Below, in pieces: positions 7,528 to 17,964 of a DNA stretch of 33,942 nt (positions within the stretch are counted from its first letter, which is position 1; the number at the start of each line of letters is the position of its first letter). The stretch is from contig CAZWEZ010000034.1 in assembly GCA_964632795.1 (NCBI GenBank), positions 1 through 33,942 of the forward strand, written 5' to 3'. The notes beneath the pieces were generated by a model. It did not search any database, was not told where the DNA came from, and saw nothing but the letters and a program-made list of their open reading frames with translations. The translations under genes and the position numbers were made by a program. The DNA is from CAZWEZ01 sp964632795 (GTDB lineage Bacteria > Pseudomonadota > Alphaproteobacteria > Rhodospirillales > 2-02-FULL-58-16).

Positions 7528-8634
7528 ATGGCAGAAGAAGACGACTCACAAAAAACAGAAGAACCGTCGGCAAAGAAACTGGCCAAGGCCCGCGAGGAGG
7601 GCCAGGCCGCCACCTCCCAGGAGATCAAGAGCTGGTTCATCCTGCTGGGGGGCTCGATGGCCATGGTGCTGATGGCGCCCGGCATTATGCGCGACATCCG
7701 CGTGGCGGCGACGAGGTTCATCGAATCCCCCCACGCCATCGCCACCGACCTCGCCCACCTGCACCTGGTGATGATCGACATGATAGGGGAAGTGGGGCTG
7801 ATCCTGGCGCCGCTGCTGGGGCTGCTGATGGTGCTGGCGCTCGCTTCCAACGTCGGTCAGGTGGGGCTGATGTGGGCGCCCAAGAAGATCAAGCCCGACC
7901 TCAACAAGATCTCGCTCATCAAGGGCATCAAGAACAAGTTCTCGATGCGCACCATCGTCGAATTCGTCAAGGGAATCGCCAAGATCAGCCTGGTCTCGGT
8001 GGTCGCCTTCGGCCTCGCCCTGCCGTTGCTGCGCGACATCCCGTTGCTGCCGTCCTTCGAGATCGTCCAGACCCTGGACCGCATCCACATCATCGCCATC
8101 AACCTGATGCTGGGCGCGGTGGCGGTGATGACGGTGATCGCACTGTTCGACTTCGTCTTTCAGAAATACTCCTTCAAAAAGAAGATGCGGATGAGCAAGC
8201 AGGAGGTCAAAGACGAACACAAGCAGTCCGAGGGCGATCCCCAGATCAAGGCCCGGATCCGCCAGATCCGCATGTCGCGCGCCCAACAGCGGATGATGGC
8301 GGCGGTGCCCGAGGCCGACGTGGTGGTCACCAACCCGACCCACTTCGCGGTGGCCATGAAATACGACATGGAGACCATGGCCGCGCCCAAGGTGGTGGCC
8401 AAGGGCGTCGACACCCTGGCCCTGCGCATCCGCGACATGGCCGAGGCCCACGAGGTGCCGGTGGTCGAGAACCCGCCGCTGGCCCGGGCGTTGTACGCGG
8501 CCGTCGAACTGGACGGGGAAATCCCCGAGGAACACTATAAGGCGGTGGCCGAGGTCATCGGCTACGTGATGCGCCTGCGCGGCGACCTGCCGGAGGGCGA
8601 CAAGGAAACCGACCACCGACCGGAGGTCATGTGA
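7528..8634 (+). CDS. flhB: Flagellar export switch protein FlhB
   Basis: The 368-residue protein has the charged N-terminus (DDSQKTEEPSAKKLAKAREEGQ), four membrane helices and a cytoplasmic domain. The autocleavage motif is intact at N269-P270-T271-H272 in VVVTNPTHFAVAMKYD, so this protein should self-cleave and switch export specificity from rod/hook to filament. The organism thus has both a complete FlhB and the separate FhlB-like domain at 4641. The gene ends ATGTGA; the GTGA there is the likely original start of cckA, now interrupted by a mobile element 11 bp downstream. Confidence 0.97.
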   Translation: MAEEDDSQKTEEPSAKKLAKAREEGQAATSQEIKSWFILLGGSMAMVLMAPGIMRDIRVAATRFIESPHAIATDLAHLHLVMIDMIGEVGLILAPLLGLLMVLALASNVGQVGLMWAPKKIKPDLNKISLIKGIKNKFSMRTIVEFVKGIAKISLVSVVAFGLALPLLRDIPLLPSFEIVQTLDRIHIIAINLMLGAVAVMTVIALFDFVFQKYSFKKKMRMSKQEVKDEHKQSEGDPQIKARIRQIRMSRAQQRMMAAVPEADVVVTNPTHFAVAMKYDMETMAAPKVVAKGVDTLALRIRDMAEAHEVPVVENPPLARALYAAVELDGEIPEEHYKAVAEVIGYVMRLRGDLPEGDKETDHRPEVM

Positions 8635-8900
8635 CGACACCGCCTAGTGTCCTGTATCATCTAAATTGCACCCCTACGACGGCGTTGCGAGGCTTCCGGC
8701 TAGGAGCGCGTCGCGCCGTGGTGCCGACCCACCACAAGGGGCGCGCGACGATGTCCGGAAGCCTCGCAACGCCGCCCCGCGGGTCGCTTTTCCCGTCCCC
8801 TCGGGGCGTCGGAAGGGCTTGCCGATGGGCCGGCATCGCCCGCGCCCACCCTCCTGCCGAGGAAACGGGAAAAGCGATCGTAGGGGTGCAATTTAGATGA
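8631..8900 (+). other. Open frame running from the old cckA start through the mobile element
   Basis: A frame opens at the GTG that overlaps the flhB stop (GTGA at 8631-8634). It encodes MTTPPS from the old cckA start, then reads through the whole inserted element without a stop. It ends at TGA 8898-8900, which overlaps the present cckA ATG at 8897 as ATGA. The 89-residue product is a chance fusion rather than a protein family. If translated, it would keep cckA translationally coupled to flhB. Confidence 0.4.
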
Positions 8901-8912
8901 TACAGGACACTA
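8645..8912. mobile_element. MITE-like palindromic element with 33-bp perfect terminal inverted repeats and TA target duplication
   Basis: Perfect 33-bp inverted ends (8647-8679 and 8878-8910, outer sequence GTGTCCTGTATCATC) are each flanked by TA within CTAG. That is the target pattern of IS630/Tc1-mariner elements. There is no transposase, so it would need one in trans. Two internal inverted repeats abut the ends: 20 bp (8680-8699 with 8755-8774) and 13 bp (8784-8796 with 8865-8877). The whole unit can therefore fold as a stem with two arms. Removing 266 bp (one TA plus the element) rebuilds an in-frame GTG start for cckA. Related ends are seen at 28448 and 29749. Confidence 0.88.
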
Positions 8913-11413
8913 GTACCGACCTCTCCCAACCGCCCCCCGGGCCCGGGCCGCCGCTGCACTGGCCGGAGGCGGCGTGGGGCGGCGCCGCGGCGATGTTCTG
9001 CGCCGCCGCGGCCGGCCTCTACTGGCTGCTTCCCGAGCTTGCCGCCCTCGGTAGCCTGTTCGCCCTCTTTGCCCTGGTGGCGCTCGCCGGGCTGATCCGC
9101 TCGGCGGGGCGGCGCGCCCGCTCCGGGGAGGTCGCCGGGATCCTGCTGGGGGCCGCCGAGGGCAGCCCCGAGGCCCAACTGATCGCCACCGCCCAGGGCG
9201 ACACCCTCTACGCCAACCCCGCCTTCCGGCGCCTGCTGGCGCCCCCGGCGGCGATCGACGCCCTGGCGGCGATGGTCGATGACGCCGGGGACGAGGGCGG
9301 GGGCGCGGACCCGGCGGGCGAGCTGGCCCGCCTGCGGGCCGCCGCCGGGACCGGCGTCGCCCAGCACGCCGATGTCCCCTTGCGCCGTCCCTCCGGCGCC
9401 CTCGAGTGGTGGCGGATCTCGGCGTCGCCGCTGTCGGGCACCCCCGGCCACGTGCTGTGGCGAGCCGAGGACGTCACCGCGCGCCGCGAGCTGGAGACCG
9501 TCCGCCGGGGCGAGGAGGAGATGCTGGCCGACCTTCTCGACCACCTGCCGGTGGGCTTCTTCTCGGCCGATGGCGACGGACGGATCCTGTACGCCAACCA
9601 GACCCTCGGCGGGTGGCTGGGGGTGGCCGCCGGGGACCTGTCCTCGGCGGGGCGCAGCTTCGCCGACTTCGTGGTCGCCACCGGGTCCGCCCCCAACGGC
9701 GGTACCGGGGCACCGGACTCCAACGGCGAGGTGACCCTGCGCCGCGAGGGCGGCGGCACCTTCCGGGCCTGCCTGGTGCAGTCCCAGCGGCTGGACGAGG
9801 ACGGCGACTTCGCCTACAGCCGCTCGCTGCTGATCCGCCCGCTGGCCCTGGGGGGGGATGGCGGAGGTTCCTGGGAGGAGTCCGAGCGCCGCCTCCACGG
9901 GCTGTTCGACGAAGCCCCGGTGGGGGTCGTGATGCTCGACCTGGACGGCGCCGTCAGGGACTGCAACCGGGCCTTCCTCAAGCTGCTGGGCCTGCACCGC
10001 GATGCGGTGGTCGGCCAGCCGTTCGCCGAGCGCCTGAGCAAGGAGGACCGCGGCGACGTCGGCGGCCAACTGTCCAAGGTGGTGATGGGGGCGGCGCGCG
10101 CCGCCCACCTGGAGGTGACGATGCCCGGGGCCGGCCAGCGCCAGCTGGCGGCGTCGCTGTTCGCCAGCCCCATGGAGGGGCCCGAGGGCGAGGTCTCGGG
10201 GTTGATCCTCCACTTCATCGACACCACCGAGCACAAGCACCTGGAGGTGCAGTTCGCCCAGTCCCAGAAGATGCAGGCGGTGGGCCAGTTGGCCGGCGGC
10301 GTGGCCCACGACTTCAACAACCTGCTGACCGCCATGATCGGCTTTTGCGACCTGCTGCTGGAGCGCCACGACCTGGCCGACCCGTCGTTCGCCGACATCA
10401 TGCAGATCAAGCAGAACGCCAACCGGGCGACCAACCTGGTGCGCCAACTGCTGGCCTTCTCGCGCAAGCAGACCCTGCAGCCGGAGGTCCTCGCCATCAC
10501 CGAATCGATGTCCGAGCTGTCCAACCTGCTGGGCCGGCTGATCGGCGAGAACATCGAGCTGAAGATGGAACACCAACCGGGGCTGGGCCTGGTCCGGGTC
10601 GACCGCGGCCAGTTCGACCAGGTGATCATCAACCTGGTGGTCAACGCGCGCGACGCCATGCCCGGCGGCGGGACGCTGACCATCCGCACCTCCAACGTCG
10701 ACGTCGCGGCGCCGGTCCAGCGCGGCCACGAGTTGATAGAGGCCGGGTCCTACGTGCTGATCGAGGTCACCGACACCGGCGTCGGCATCGCCAAGGAGAA
10801 CATCGAACGGGTCTTCGAGCCGTTCTTCACGACCAAGGAGGTGGGGGCGGGAACCGGCCTCGGGCTGTCGACGGTCTACGGCATCATCCATCAGACCGGC
10901 GGCTACATCACGTTCGACAGCGCCCCCGGCGAGGGGACCACGTTCAGCATCTTCCTGCCCCGCCACGCCGATGACGCGGCCGCCGGCGAGGGCGTGCCGG
11001 AGACGGCCGGGGCGCCGGAGGCGGCGCCGGCGGGCGACCTGACCGGGGTCGGCACCGTGCTGCTGGTCGAGGACGAGGACGCGGTGCGGATGTTCGGCGG
11101 CCGGGCGCTGCGCAACAAGGGCTACCGGGTGATCGAGGCGATCGACGGCGAATCGGCGCTCGATGCCGTCAACTCCTCCGAGACGCCCATCGACCTCATC
11201 ATCAGCGACGTGGTGATGCCGGGGATGGACGGCCACACCCTGGTCCGGCTGGTCCGCCAGGAACACCCCGCGGTCAAGGTCATCCTCATGTCGGGCTACG
11301 CCGAGGAGGTCTTCGCCGGCGACATCGAGCACGACCCGACCATCCACTTCCTGCCCAAGCCGTTCAGCCTCAAGGGCCTGGCCGGCAAGGTCAAGGAGGT
11401 GATGGAGAGCTGA
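8897..11413 (+). CDS. cckA: CckA-type hybrid sensor histidine kinase
   Basis: CckA controls CtrA phosphorylation through ChpT. The 838-residue protein has two membrane helices (about residues 25-70) and then three PAS-like regions (about 75-200, 210-310, 330-440). A HisKA domain follows with phospho-accepting H471 in GGVAHDFNNLL, then a HATPase domain (NARDAMPGGG, DTGVGI, GTGLGLSTVYGI). A C-terminal receiver domain carries D771 in LIISDVVMPGMDG and the closing KPFSLKGLAGKVKEVMES. The present ATG lies inside the terminal repeat of the inserted element, so residues 1-5 (MIQDT) derive from it; the reconstructed original N-terminus is MTTPPSTDLSQ. The last 124 bp are duplicated at 11912. Downstream of a flagellar operon, its role is probably CtrA control including motility. 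Confidence 0.93.
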   Translation: MIQDTSTDLSQPPPGPGPPLHWPEAAWGGAAAMFCAAAAGLYWLLPELAALGSLFALFALVALAGLIRSAGRRARSGEVAGILLGAAEGSPEAQLIATAQGDTLYANPAFRRLLAPPAAIDALAAMVDDAGDEGGGADPAGELARLRAAAGTGVAQHADVPLRRPSGALEWWRISASPLSGTPGHVLWRAEDVTARRELETVRRGEEEMLADLLDHLPVGFFSADGDGRILYANQTLGGWLGVAAGDLSSAGRSFADFVVATGSAPNGGTGAPDSNGEVTLRREGGGTFRACLVQSQRLDEDGDFAYSRSLLIRPLALGGDGGGSWEESERRLHGLFDEAPVGVVMLDLDGAVRDCNRAFLKLLGLHRDAVVGQPFAERLSKEDRGDVGGQLSKVVMGAARAAHLEVTMPGAGQRQLAASLFASPMEGPEGEVSGLILHFIDTTEHKHLEVQFAQSQKMQAVGQLAGGVAHDFNNLLTAMIGFCDLLLERHDLADPSFADIMQIKQNANRATNLVRQLLAFSRKQTLQPEVLAITESMSELSNLLGRLIGENIELKMEHQPGLGLVRVDRGQFDQVIINLVVNARDAMPGGGTLTIRTSNVDVAAPVQRGHELIEAGSYVLIEVTDTGVGIAKENIERVFEPFFTTKEVGAGTGLGLSTVYGIIHQTGGYITFDSAPGEGTTFSIFLPRHADDAAAGEGVPETAGAPEAAPAGDLTGVGTVLLVEDEDAVRMFGGRALRNKGYRVIEAIDGESALDAVNSSETPIDLIISDVVMPGMDGHTLVRLVRQEHPAVKVILMSGYAEEVFAGDIEHDPTIHFLPKPFSLKGLAGKVKEVMES

Positions 11414-11419
11414 TCCCGC
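11296..11419. repeat. Direct repeat copy 1: 3' end of cckA
   Basis: These 124 bp cover the last 39 codons of cckA, the stop and six bases beyond. They recur at 11912-12035 with a single difference (G11401 versus C12017), 616 bp downstream in the same orientation. This copy is in frame with the full gene. Confidence 0.95.
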
Positions 11420-11464
11420 CGATGAGCGCTTAACGCATCCGCGAAGGTAAGTCGGTAGTGACTT

Positions 11465-11680
11465 CTACCGCTTGGCAAGGCGCTTCAGCGCCCCGGAATA
11501 TACTTCCATGGCTTCGTCCATGGCAGCGGCCGAAGACGAGGATGTAACCAGAGTGCTTCGTCCTGTACTCGTAGTCACATGCCATTCCTCTCGGCCATCT
11601 TCAGCCTTGCGCCCCCCAACAATGTAGATAGGCTCAGACTGCGCCTTGTCCTTCTTCCGACCGGTGATCTTCGTCGCCAT
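11465..11680 (-). CDS. Small uncharacterised protein inside the insert behind cckA
   Basis: The 71-residue protein begins MATKITGRKKDKAQSEPIYIVGG. It contains a short beta-rich section (EEWHVTTSTGRSTLVTSSSSA) and ends with a helix (MDEAMEVYSGALKRLAKR). The ATG at 11680 has AGGAG seven bases upstream; an ATG at 11695 would add five residues. No known domain is recognised. It lies just downstream of, and in the same orientation as, the IS1595-type transposase remnant, so it may be a passenger gene of that element; this is inferred from position only. The intact frame and good ribosome site suggest it is still expressed. Confidence 0.6.
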   Translation of the reverse strand: MATKITGRKKDKAQSEPIYIVGGRKAEDGREEWHVTTSTGRSTLVTSSSSAAAMDEAMEVYSGALKRLAKR

Positions 11681-11772
11681 GGCGTCACTCCTCATGGAAT
11701 GACCATATCATGGGAGTCTGTCGTGTGACAGCCGAAAGCATCGCACGGAACTGCTTGCACGTCATTGTCGGA

Positions 11773-11910
11773 TCAGACGTGCGCCCCGAGACCAGTCCGC
11801 CGAAAGGTGAGGCGCTTGCCCTCGATGCGGCCAACGAATGTTTCGTCCGCTTTCACGGATATGCCGGAGCCGCCCATCGGGCCGGGGCTGCTGTCCTTCA
11901 TGGCCTCGCG
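11773..11910 (-). pseudogene. Remnant of an IS1595/ISXO2-type transposase
   Basis: Reading the minus strand gives 45 codons: REAMKDSSPGPMGGSG, then VKADETFVGRIEG, then KRLTFRRTG and a stop. PMGGSG...VEADET(Y/F)-G is the hallmark around a catalytic Asp in IS1595-family (ISXO2-like) transposases. The N-terminal part is missing exactly where the duplicated cckA segment begins (11912), and most of the catalytic domain is deleted. KRLTFRR resembles the usual C-terminal tail of the family, which suggests an internal deletion; that detail is from memory. Confidence 0.7.
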
Positions 11911-11911
11911 A

Positions 11912-12035
11912 CTACGCCGAGGAGGTCTTCGCCGGCGACATCGAGCACGACCCGACCATCCACTTCCTGCCCAAGCCGTTCAGCCTCAAGGGCCTGGCCG
12001 GCAAGGTCAAGGAGGTCATGGAGAGCTGATCCCGC
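11912..12035. repeat. Direct repeat copy 2: orphan 3' end of cckA
   Basis: This is the second copy of the 124-bp cckA tail (123 of 124 identical). It encodes an in-frame receiver-domain end (YAEEVFAGDIEHDPTIHFLP... to the stop at 12027-12029) but lacks everything upstream. It therefore makes no functional receiver, as the phospho-accepting Asp lies outside it. The copy abuts the transposase remnant on the left and the recA leader on the right. Confidence 0.93.
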
Positions 12036-12130
12036 TTTAAGGAATCGTTGCAGGGAATCCGGTCCGGTTCGGAACGTTCCGCGAATACGTTCCGAATTAT
12101 CCTTATATATCAGCATATTATAAAAAGTGC

Positions 12131-12158
12131 TTGCGGGGTGGAACAAAGCATGTACATT
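12131..12158 (+). promoter_or_regulatory. Candidate recA promoter with an imperfect LexA-type operator
   Basis: TTGCGG (12131-12136), 16 bases, then TACATT (12153-12158) resembles a sigma-70 promoter about 50 bp upstream of recA. GAAC-N7-GTAC (12141-12155) overlaps it and differs by one base from the alphaproteobacterial LexA box GAAC-N7-GAAC. GTTC and GAAC words also cluster near 12068-12095, including the palindrome GGAACGTTCC, but with the wrong spacing. SOS control of recA is expected; the exact operator is uncertain. Confidence 0.3.
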
Positions 12159-12206
12159 GAACCGCATTGAATCACCTCGTACCCTGTGGAATAAGTGAGG
12201 CACTCC

Positions 12207-13322
12207 ATGTCACAGAGCGCATTGCGGCTGGTGGAAAAGGACACCATGGACAAGAACAAGGCCCTCGACGCCGCCATCGGCCAGATCGAGCGGGCCTTCG
12301 GCAAGGGCTCGATCATGAGGCTCGGCCAGGACAGTGTGGTCGACGCCGAGACGGTGTCGACGGGCTCGATCGGCCTCGACATCGCGCTCGGCATCGGCGG
12401 CCTGCCGCGGGGCCGGGTGGTCGAGATCTACGGCCCGGAAAGCTCGGGCAAGACGACCCTGGCCCTGCACGTGCTGGCCGAGGCCCAGAAGAAGGGCGGC
12501 ACCTGCGCCTTCATCGACGCCGAGCACGCCCTGGACCCGATCTACGCCGGCAAGCTGGGGGTGGACCTCGACGACCTGCTGATCTCCCAGCCCGACGCCG
12601 GCGAGCAGGCGCTGGAGATCACCGACACCCTGGTCCGCTCCGGGGCCATCGACGTGCTGGTGATCGACAGCGTCGCCGCCCTGGTCCCGCGCGCCGAGTT
12701 GGAAGGCGAGATGGGCGACAGCCACATGGGCCTCCAGGCGCGGCTGATGAGCCAGGCCCTGCGCAAGCTGACCTCCTCGGTGGCGCGTTCCAAATGCATG
12801 ATCGTCTTCATCAACCAGATCCGGATCAAGATCGGCGTCATGTTCGGCAACCCGGAGACCACCACCGGGGGCAACGCGCTCAAGTTCTATGCCTCGGTGC
12901 GCATGGAGATCCGCCGCATCGGCGCGATCAAGAACGGCGAGGAGGTAGTCGGCAACCAGACCCGGGTCAAGGTGGTCAAGAACAAGCTGGCGCCGCCGTT
13001 CAAGATGGTCGAGTTCGACATCATGTACGGCATCGGCATCTCGCGGACCGGCGAGCTGATCGACCTCGGCATTAAAGAGGGCATCGTCGAGAAGTCGGGC
13101 TCGTGGTTCTCCTACGGCTCCGAGCGCATCGGCCAGGGCCGCGAGAACGCCAAGGCCTACCTCGCCGAGCACCCCGAGGCGGCCGACGCCATCGAGGCCG
13201 CCATCCGCCGCGCCGCCGGTCTCGACGCCGAACCAGCCCCCGCCGCCCCCGCCCCGGTGCCCGGCGAGGATACGCCGGAGGCGGAGGCGCAAGGGGAAGC
13301 CGAACCGGAAGCCGGCGAATAG
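12207..13322 (+). CDS. recA: Recombinase RecA
   Basis: RecA (371 residues) forms the nucleoprotein filament for homologous recombination and triggers LexA self-cleavage. Walker A is GPESSGKT at residues 76-83 and Walker B lies in IDVLVIDSVAAL. The DNA-binding loop region MGLQARLMSQALRKL and FINQIRIKIGVMFGNPETTTGGNALKFYAS (in blocks) are intact. The C-terminal tail is acidic and Pro/Ala/Glu-rich (EPAPAAPAPVPGEDTPEAE), as is common in this class. I chose the ATG at 12207, with AGG seven bases upstream, over the GTG at 12195. It is monocistronic with a strong terminator. Confidence 0.98.
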   Translation: MSQSALRLVEKDTMDKNKALDAAIGQIERAFGKGSIMRLGQDSVVDAETVSTGSIGLDIALGIGGLPRGRVVEIYGPESSGKTTLALHVLAEAQKKGGTCAFIDAEHALDPIYAGKLGVDLDDLLISQPDAGEQALEITDTLVRSGAIDVLVIDSVAALVPRAELEGEMGDSHMGLQARLMSQALRKLTSSVARSKCMIVFINQIRIKIGVMFGNPETTTGGNALKFYASVRMEIRRIGAIKNGEEVVGNQTRVKVVKNKLAPPFKMVEFDIMYGIGISRTGELIDLGIKEGIVEKSGSWFSYGSERIGQGRENAKAYLAEHPEAADAIEAAIRRAAGLDAEPAPAAPAPVPGEDTPEAEAQGEAEPEAGE

Positions 13323-13354
13323 ACGCCCCGACGACGGCCATGGGATCGACGCGG

Positions 13355-13383
13355 CGCGGCCCTTCGGGGCCGCGTTTTTTTTT
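13355..13383 (+). terminator. Rho-independent terminator of recA
   Basis: A perfect 8-bp stem, CGCGGCCC (13355-13362) with GGGCCGCG (13367-13374), has the stable tetraloop TTCG. It is followed by nine T (13375-13383), 33 bp after the recA stop. Confidence 0.93.
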
Positions 13384-13480
13384 CATCAACCCTTCCTGGA
13401 CACGGTGACCTCGAAACGCCATCGGCCAATCCCCTTCCCGGGCGTTTCCTTTTTTCCCGTGGAGGCTTACATATAGGGCC

Positions 13481-16135
<2,655 letters not shown>

Positions 16136-16184
16136 AGCCGCCCCTATTCCAAGAAAGAGGCTTATCCCGTTGCTTGATATAAAC

Positions 16185-16364
16185 GGGTGATTCAACACAG
16201 AGGGCACAGAGGAAGATTTAAGACACAGAGGACACAGAGAAGAAAATGAGAATGCGCTTCGCGCGATGTGGTTTTGATGTTGCGGCGAAGGTTGATGACG
16301 TACTTGGTCTCTCTGTGTCCTCTGTGGCTTTAACTTTCTCTGTGGCCTCTGTGTCGAATCACCC
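16185..16364. repeat. Long imperfect inverted repeat rich in CACAGAG motifs
   Basis: Arms of about 58 bp (16185-16242 and 16306-16364) face each other and begin GGGTGATTC. Each contains several ACACAGAGG / CACAGAG units, with roughly 85% identity between the arms by eye. The central 60 bp includes the small hairpin GCGCTTCGCGC. It fills most of the gap between alaS and the MFS gene. It encodes nothing recognisable and looks like a dispersed intergenic repeat; palindromes built from CACAGAG units are known from many environmental genomes. Confidence 0.8.
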
Positions 16365-16470
16365 GCCTGCAGTGCAACAGGCGTTTGACAGGTGAGGTTT
16401 ATCGCCTTGCTTTGGGGGCACGGGTCTCCTACCTGCGCGGAAGCATCGGCGAATGGCGGCAAGGAGAAGC

Positions 16471-17670
16471 ATGAAAAAATTTGCACTCGGCGGCGGCTGG
16501 CGGCGGCCCGAGGTGCTGCTGATCCTGTTCGCGGTGGGGATGCCGCTGTCGTTCTCGACCTGGATGGCGCTGCTCAACAACTTCGCCGTCGAGCGCGCCG
16601 GGTTCACCGGGGTCGAGATCGGCATCCTGCAAAGCCTGCGCGAGATCCCGGGTTTCCTGTCCTTCGCCGTGGTCTTCCTGCTGCTGGTCATCGCCGAGCA
16701 GCCGCTGGCCCTGGCCGCCCTGCTGCTGCTCGGCGTCGGCACGGCGATCACCGGCTTCTTCCCCAGCGTGCTCGGCCTCTACGTGACGACGGTGATCATG
16801 TCGCTGGGCTTCCATTACTTCGAGGCCATCAACCAGTCGCTGGCCCTGCAGTGGCTGGACAAGAAGCGGGCGCCCCATTTCCTGGGCAAGTTGATCGCCG
16901 TGGGGTCCTTCGCCTCGCTGGTCTCGTTCGCCCTGATCTACCTGGGCCTGGATCTGGCCGGGCTCGCCATGCGCTGGGTGTATTTGATCGGCGGCGGCCT
17001 GACGGCGTTCCTGGCGGTGGCCGCCTGGGCCGCCTTTCCCCGCTTCCCGGCGGCGGTCGAACAGCACAAGAAACTGATCCTGCGCCGCCGCTACTGGCTG
17101 TTCTACGCCCTGACCTTCATGTCCGGGGCGCGGCGCCAGATCTTCGTCGTCTTCGCCGGCTTCCTGATGGTCGACAAGTTCGGCTTCAGCGCCCCCGAGA
17201 TCACCCTGATGTTCCTCGCCAACTGCGTCATCAACATGGCCCTGGCGCCGCGGATCGGCAAGCTCATCGCCCGCTGGGGGGAACGCCGCGCCCTGATCCT
17301 CGAGTACCTCGGCCTGATCGGGGTCTTCGCCGCCTACGCCTTCGTCCAGACCCCCTGGATCGCGGTGGCGCTGTACATCGTCGACCACCTGATGTTCGCC
17401 TTGGCGATCGCCATCAAGACCTACTTCCAGAAGATCGCCGACCCTGCCGACATCGCCTCCAGCGCCGGGGTCAGCTTCACCATCAGCCACATCGCGGCGG
17501 TGGTCATCCCGGCCGCCTTCGGCCTGCTGTGGATGATGTCCTATTCGCTGGTCTTCCTGGCCGGGGCGGCGATGGCCGGGGTGTCGCTGCTGCTGGCCCT
17601 GCTGGTCCCGGCGCTTCCGTCGCCCGACAACGTCAGCACCCTGAGCCGGTTGGCGGTAGCAACGCATTAG
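16471..17670 (+). CDS. Major facilitator superfamily transporter
   Basis: This 399-residue integral membrane protein has about 12 hydrophobic segments in two halves, joined by a basic loop (VEQHKKLILRRRYWLF), as in MFS carriers. The substrate cannot be read from the sequence. The ATG at 16471 is preferred because AAGGAGA lies just before it; the ATG at 16453 is the alternative. The gene stands alone between two repeat-filled gaps and runs towards ftsY, with which it is convergent. Confidence 0.85.
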   Translation: MKKFALGGGWRRPEVLLILFAVGMPLSFSTWMALLNNFAVERAGFTGVEIGILQSLREIPGFLSFAVVFLLLVIAEQPLALAALLLLGVGTAITGFFPSVLGLYVTTVIMSLGFHYFEAINQSLALQWLDKKRAPHFLGKLIAVGSFASLVSFALIYLGLDLAGLAMRWVYLIGGGLTAFLAVAAWAAFPRFPAAVEQHKKLILRRRYWLFYALTFMSGARRQIFVVFAGFLMVDKFGFSAPEITLMFLANCVINMALAPRIGKLIARWGERRALILEYLGLIGVFAAYAFVQTPWIAVALYIVDHLMFALAIAIKTYFQKIADPADIASSAGVSFTISHIAAVVIPAAFGLLWMMSYSLVFLAGAAMAGVSLLLALLVPALPSPDNVSTLSRLAVATH

Positions 17671-17693
17671 TGTTGCTCCACTTCGTGTCGCGA

Positions 17694-17946
17694 GCCCCTC
17701 AGTCGCCGGGCGGGCCGGTGGCCCTTGGCTACGGGCCTGCGGCCCGACGCGCTGGCGCGCTTTTCGACATGGCCAGAGGCCATGTCGAATCGATAAACAA
17801 TCGGCGAATGTGCAGGAGGCCGGCCTGGCCCTATCAAGCATGTCTCCAAACCGGCATGGCCCTTCGCCATGCCGGCAAGTGCGACCGCGCGTCGGCGCTT
17901 ATGCGCCGTAGCCAAGGGCCACAGGCCCGCCCGGCGACTGAGGGGC
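17694..17946. repeat. Inverted-repeat module between the MFS gene and ftsY
   Basis: Arms of 41 bp (17694-17734 and 17906-17946; core CCCCTCAGTCGCCGGGCGGG) are inverted with one mismatch. Between them lie further hairpins: CGACATGGCC/GGCCATGTCG near 17765-17787, and CCGGCATGGC/GCCATGCCGG at 17851-17875. The 10-bp stem of the second is identical to that of the ftsY terminator at 17974. There is no coding frame of note. It looks like a composite REP-type element. Confidence 0.8.
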
Positions 17947-17964
17947 AGCGGAGCGAAGCAAAGC

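Noticed and set aside
8657..11347. Very long minus-strand open frame (896 codons) opposite cckA
   Set aside because: Its His/Gly/Asp/Leu/Arg-rich composition is that of the reverse of a GC-rich gene, and the plus-strand frame has clear kinase and receiver motifs.
11838..12029. 63-codon plus-strand frame ending in the cckA tail as a separate receiver-type protein
   Set aside because: Its first half is antisense to the transposase remnant and it lacks the phospho-accepting Asp; it is a by-product of the duplication.
12068..12095. GTTC and GAAC words near the recA leader as a LexA box
   Set aside because: Spacings are 5 and 9 bases rather than 7; only the GAAC-N7-GTAC further down was kept, at low confidence.
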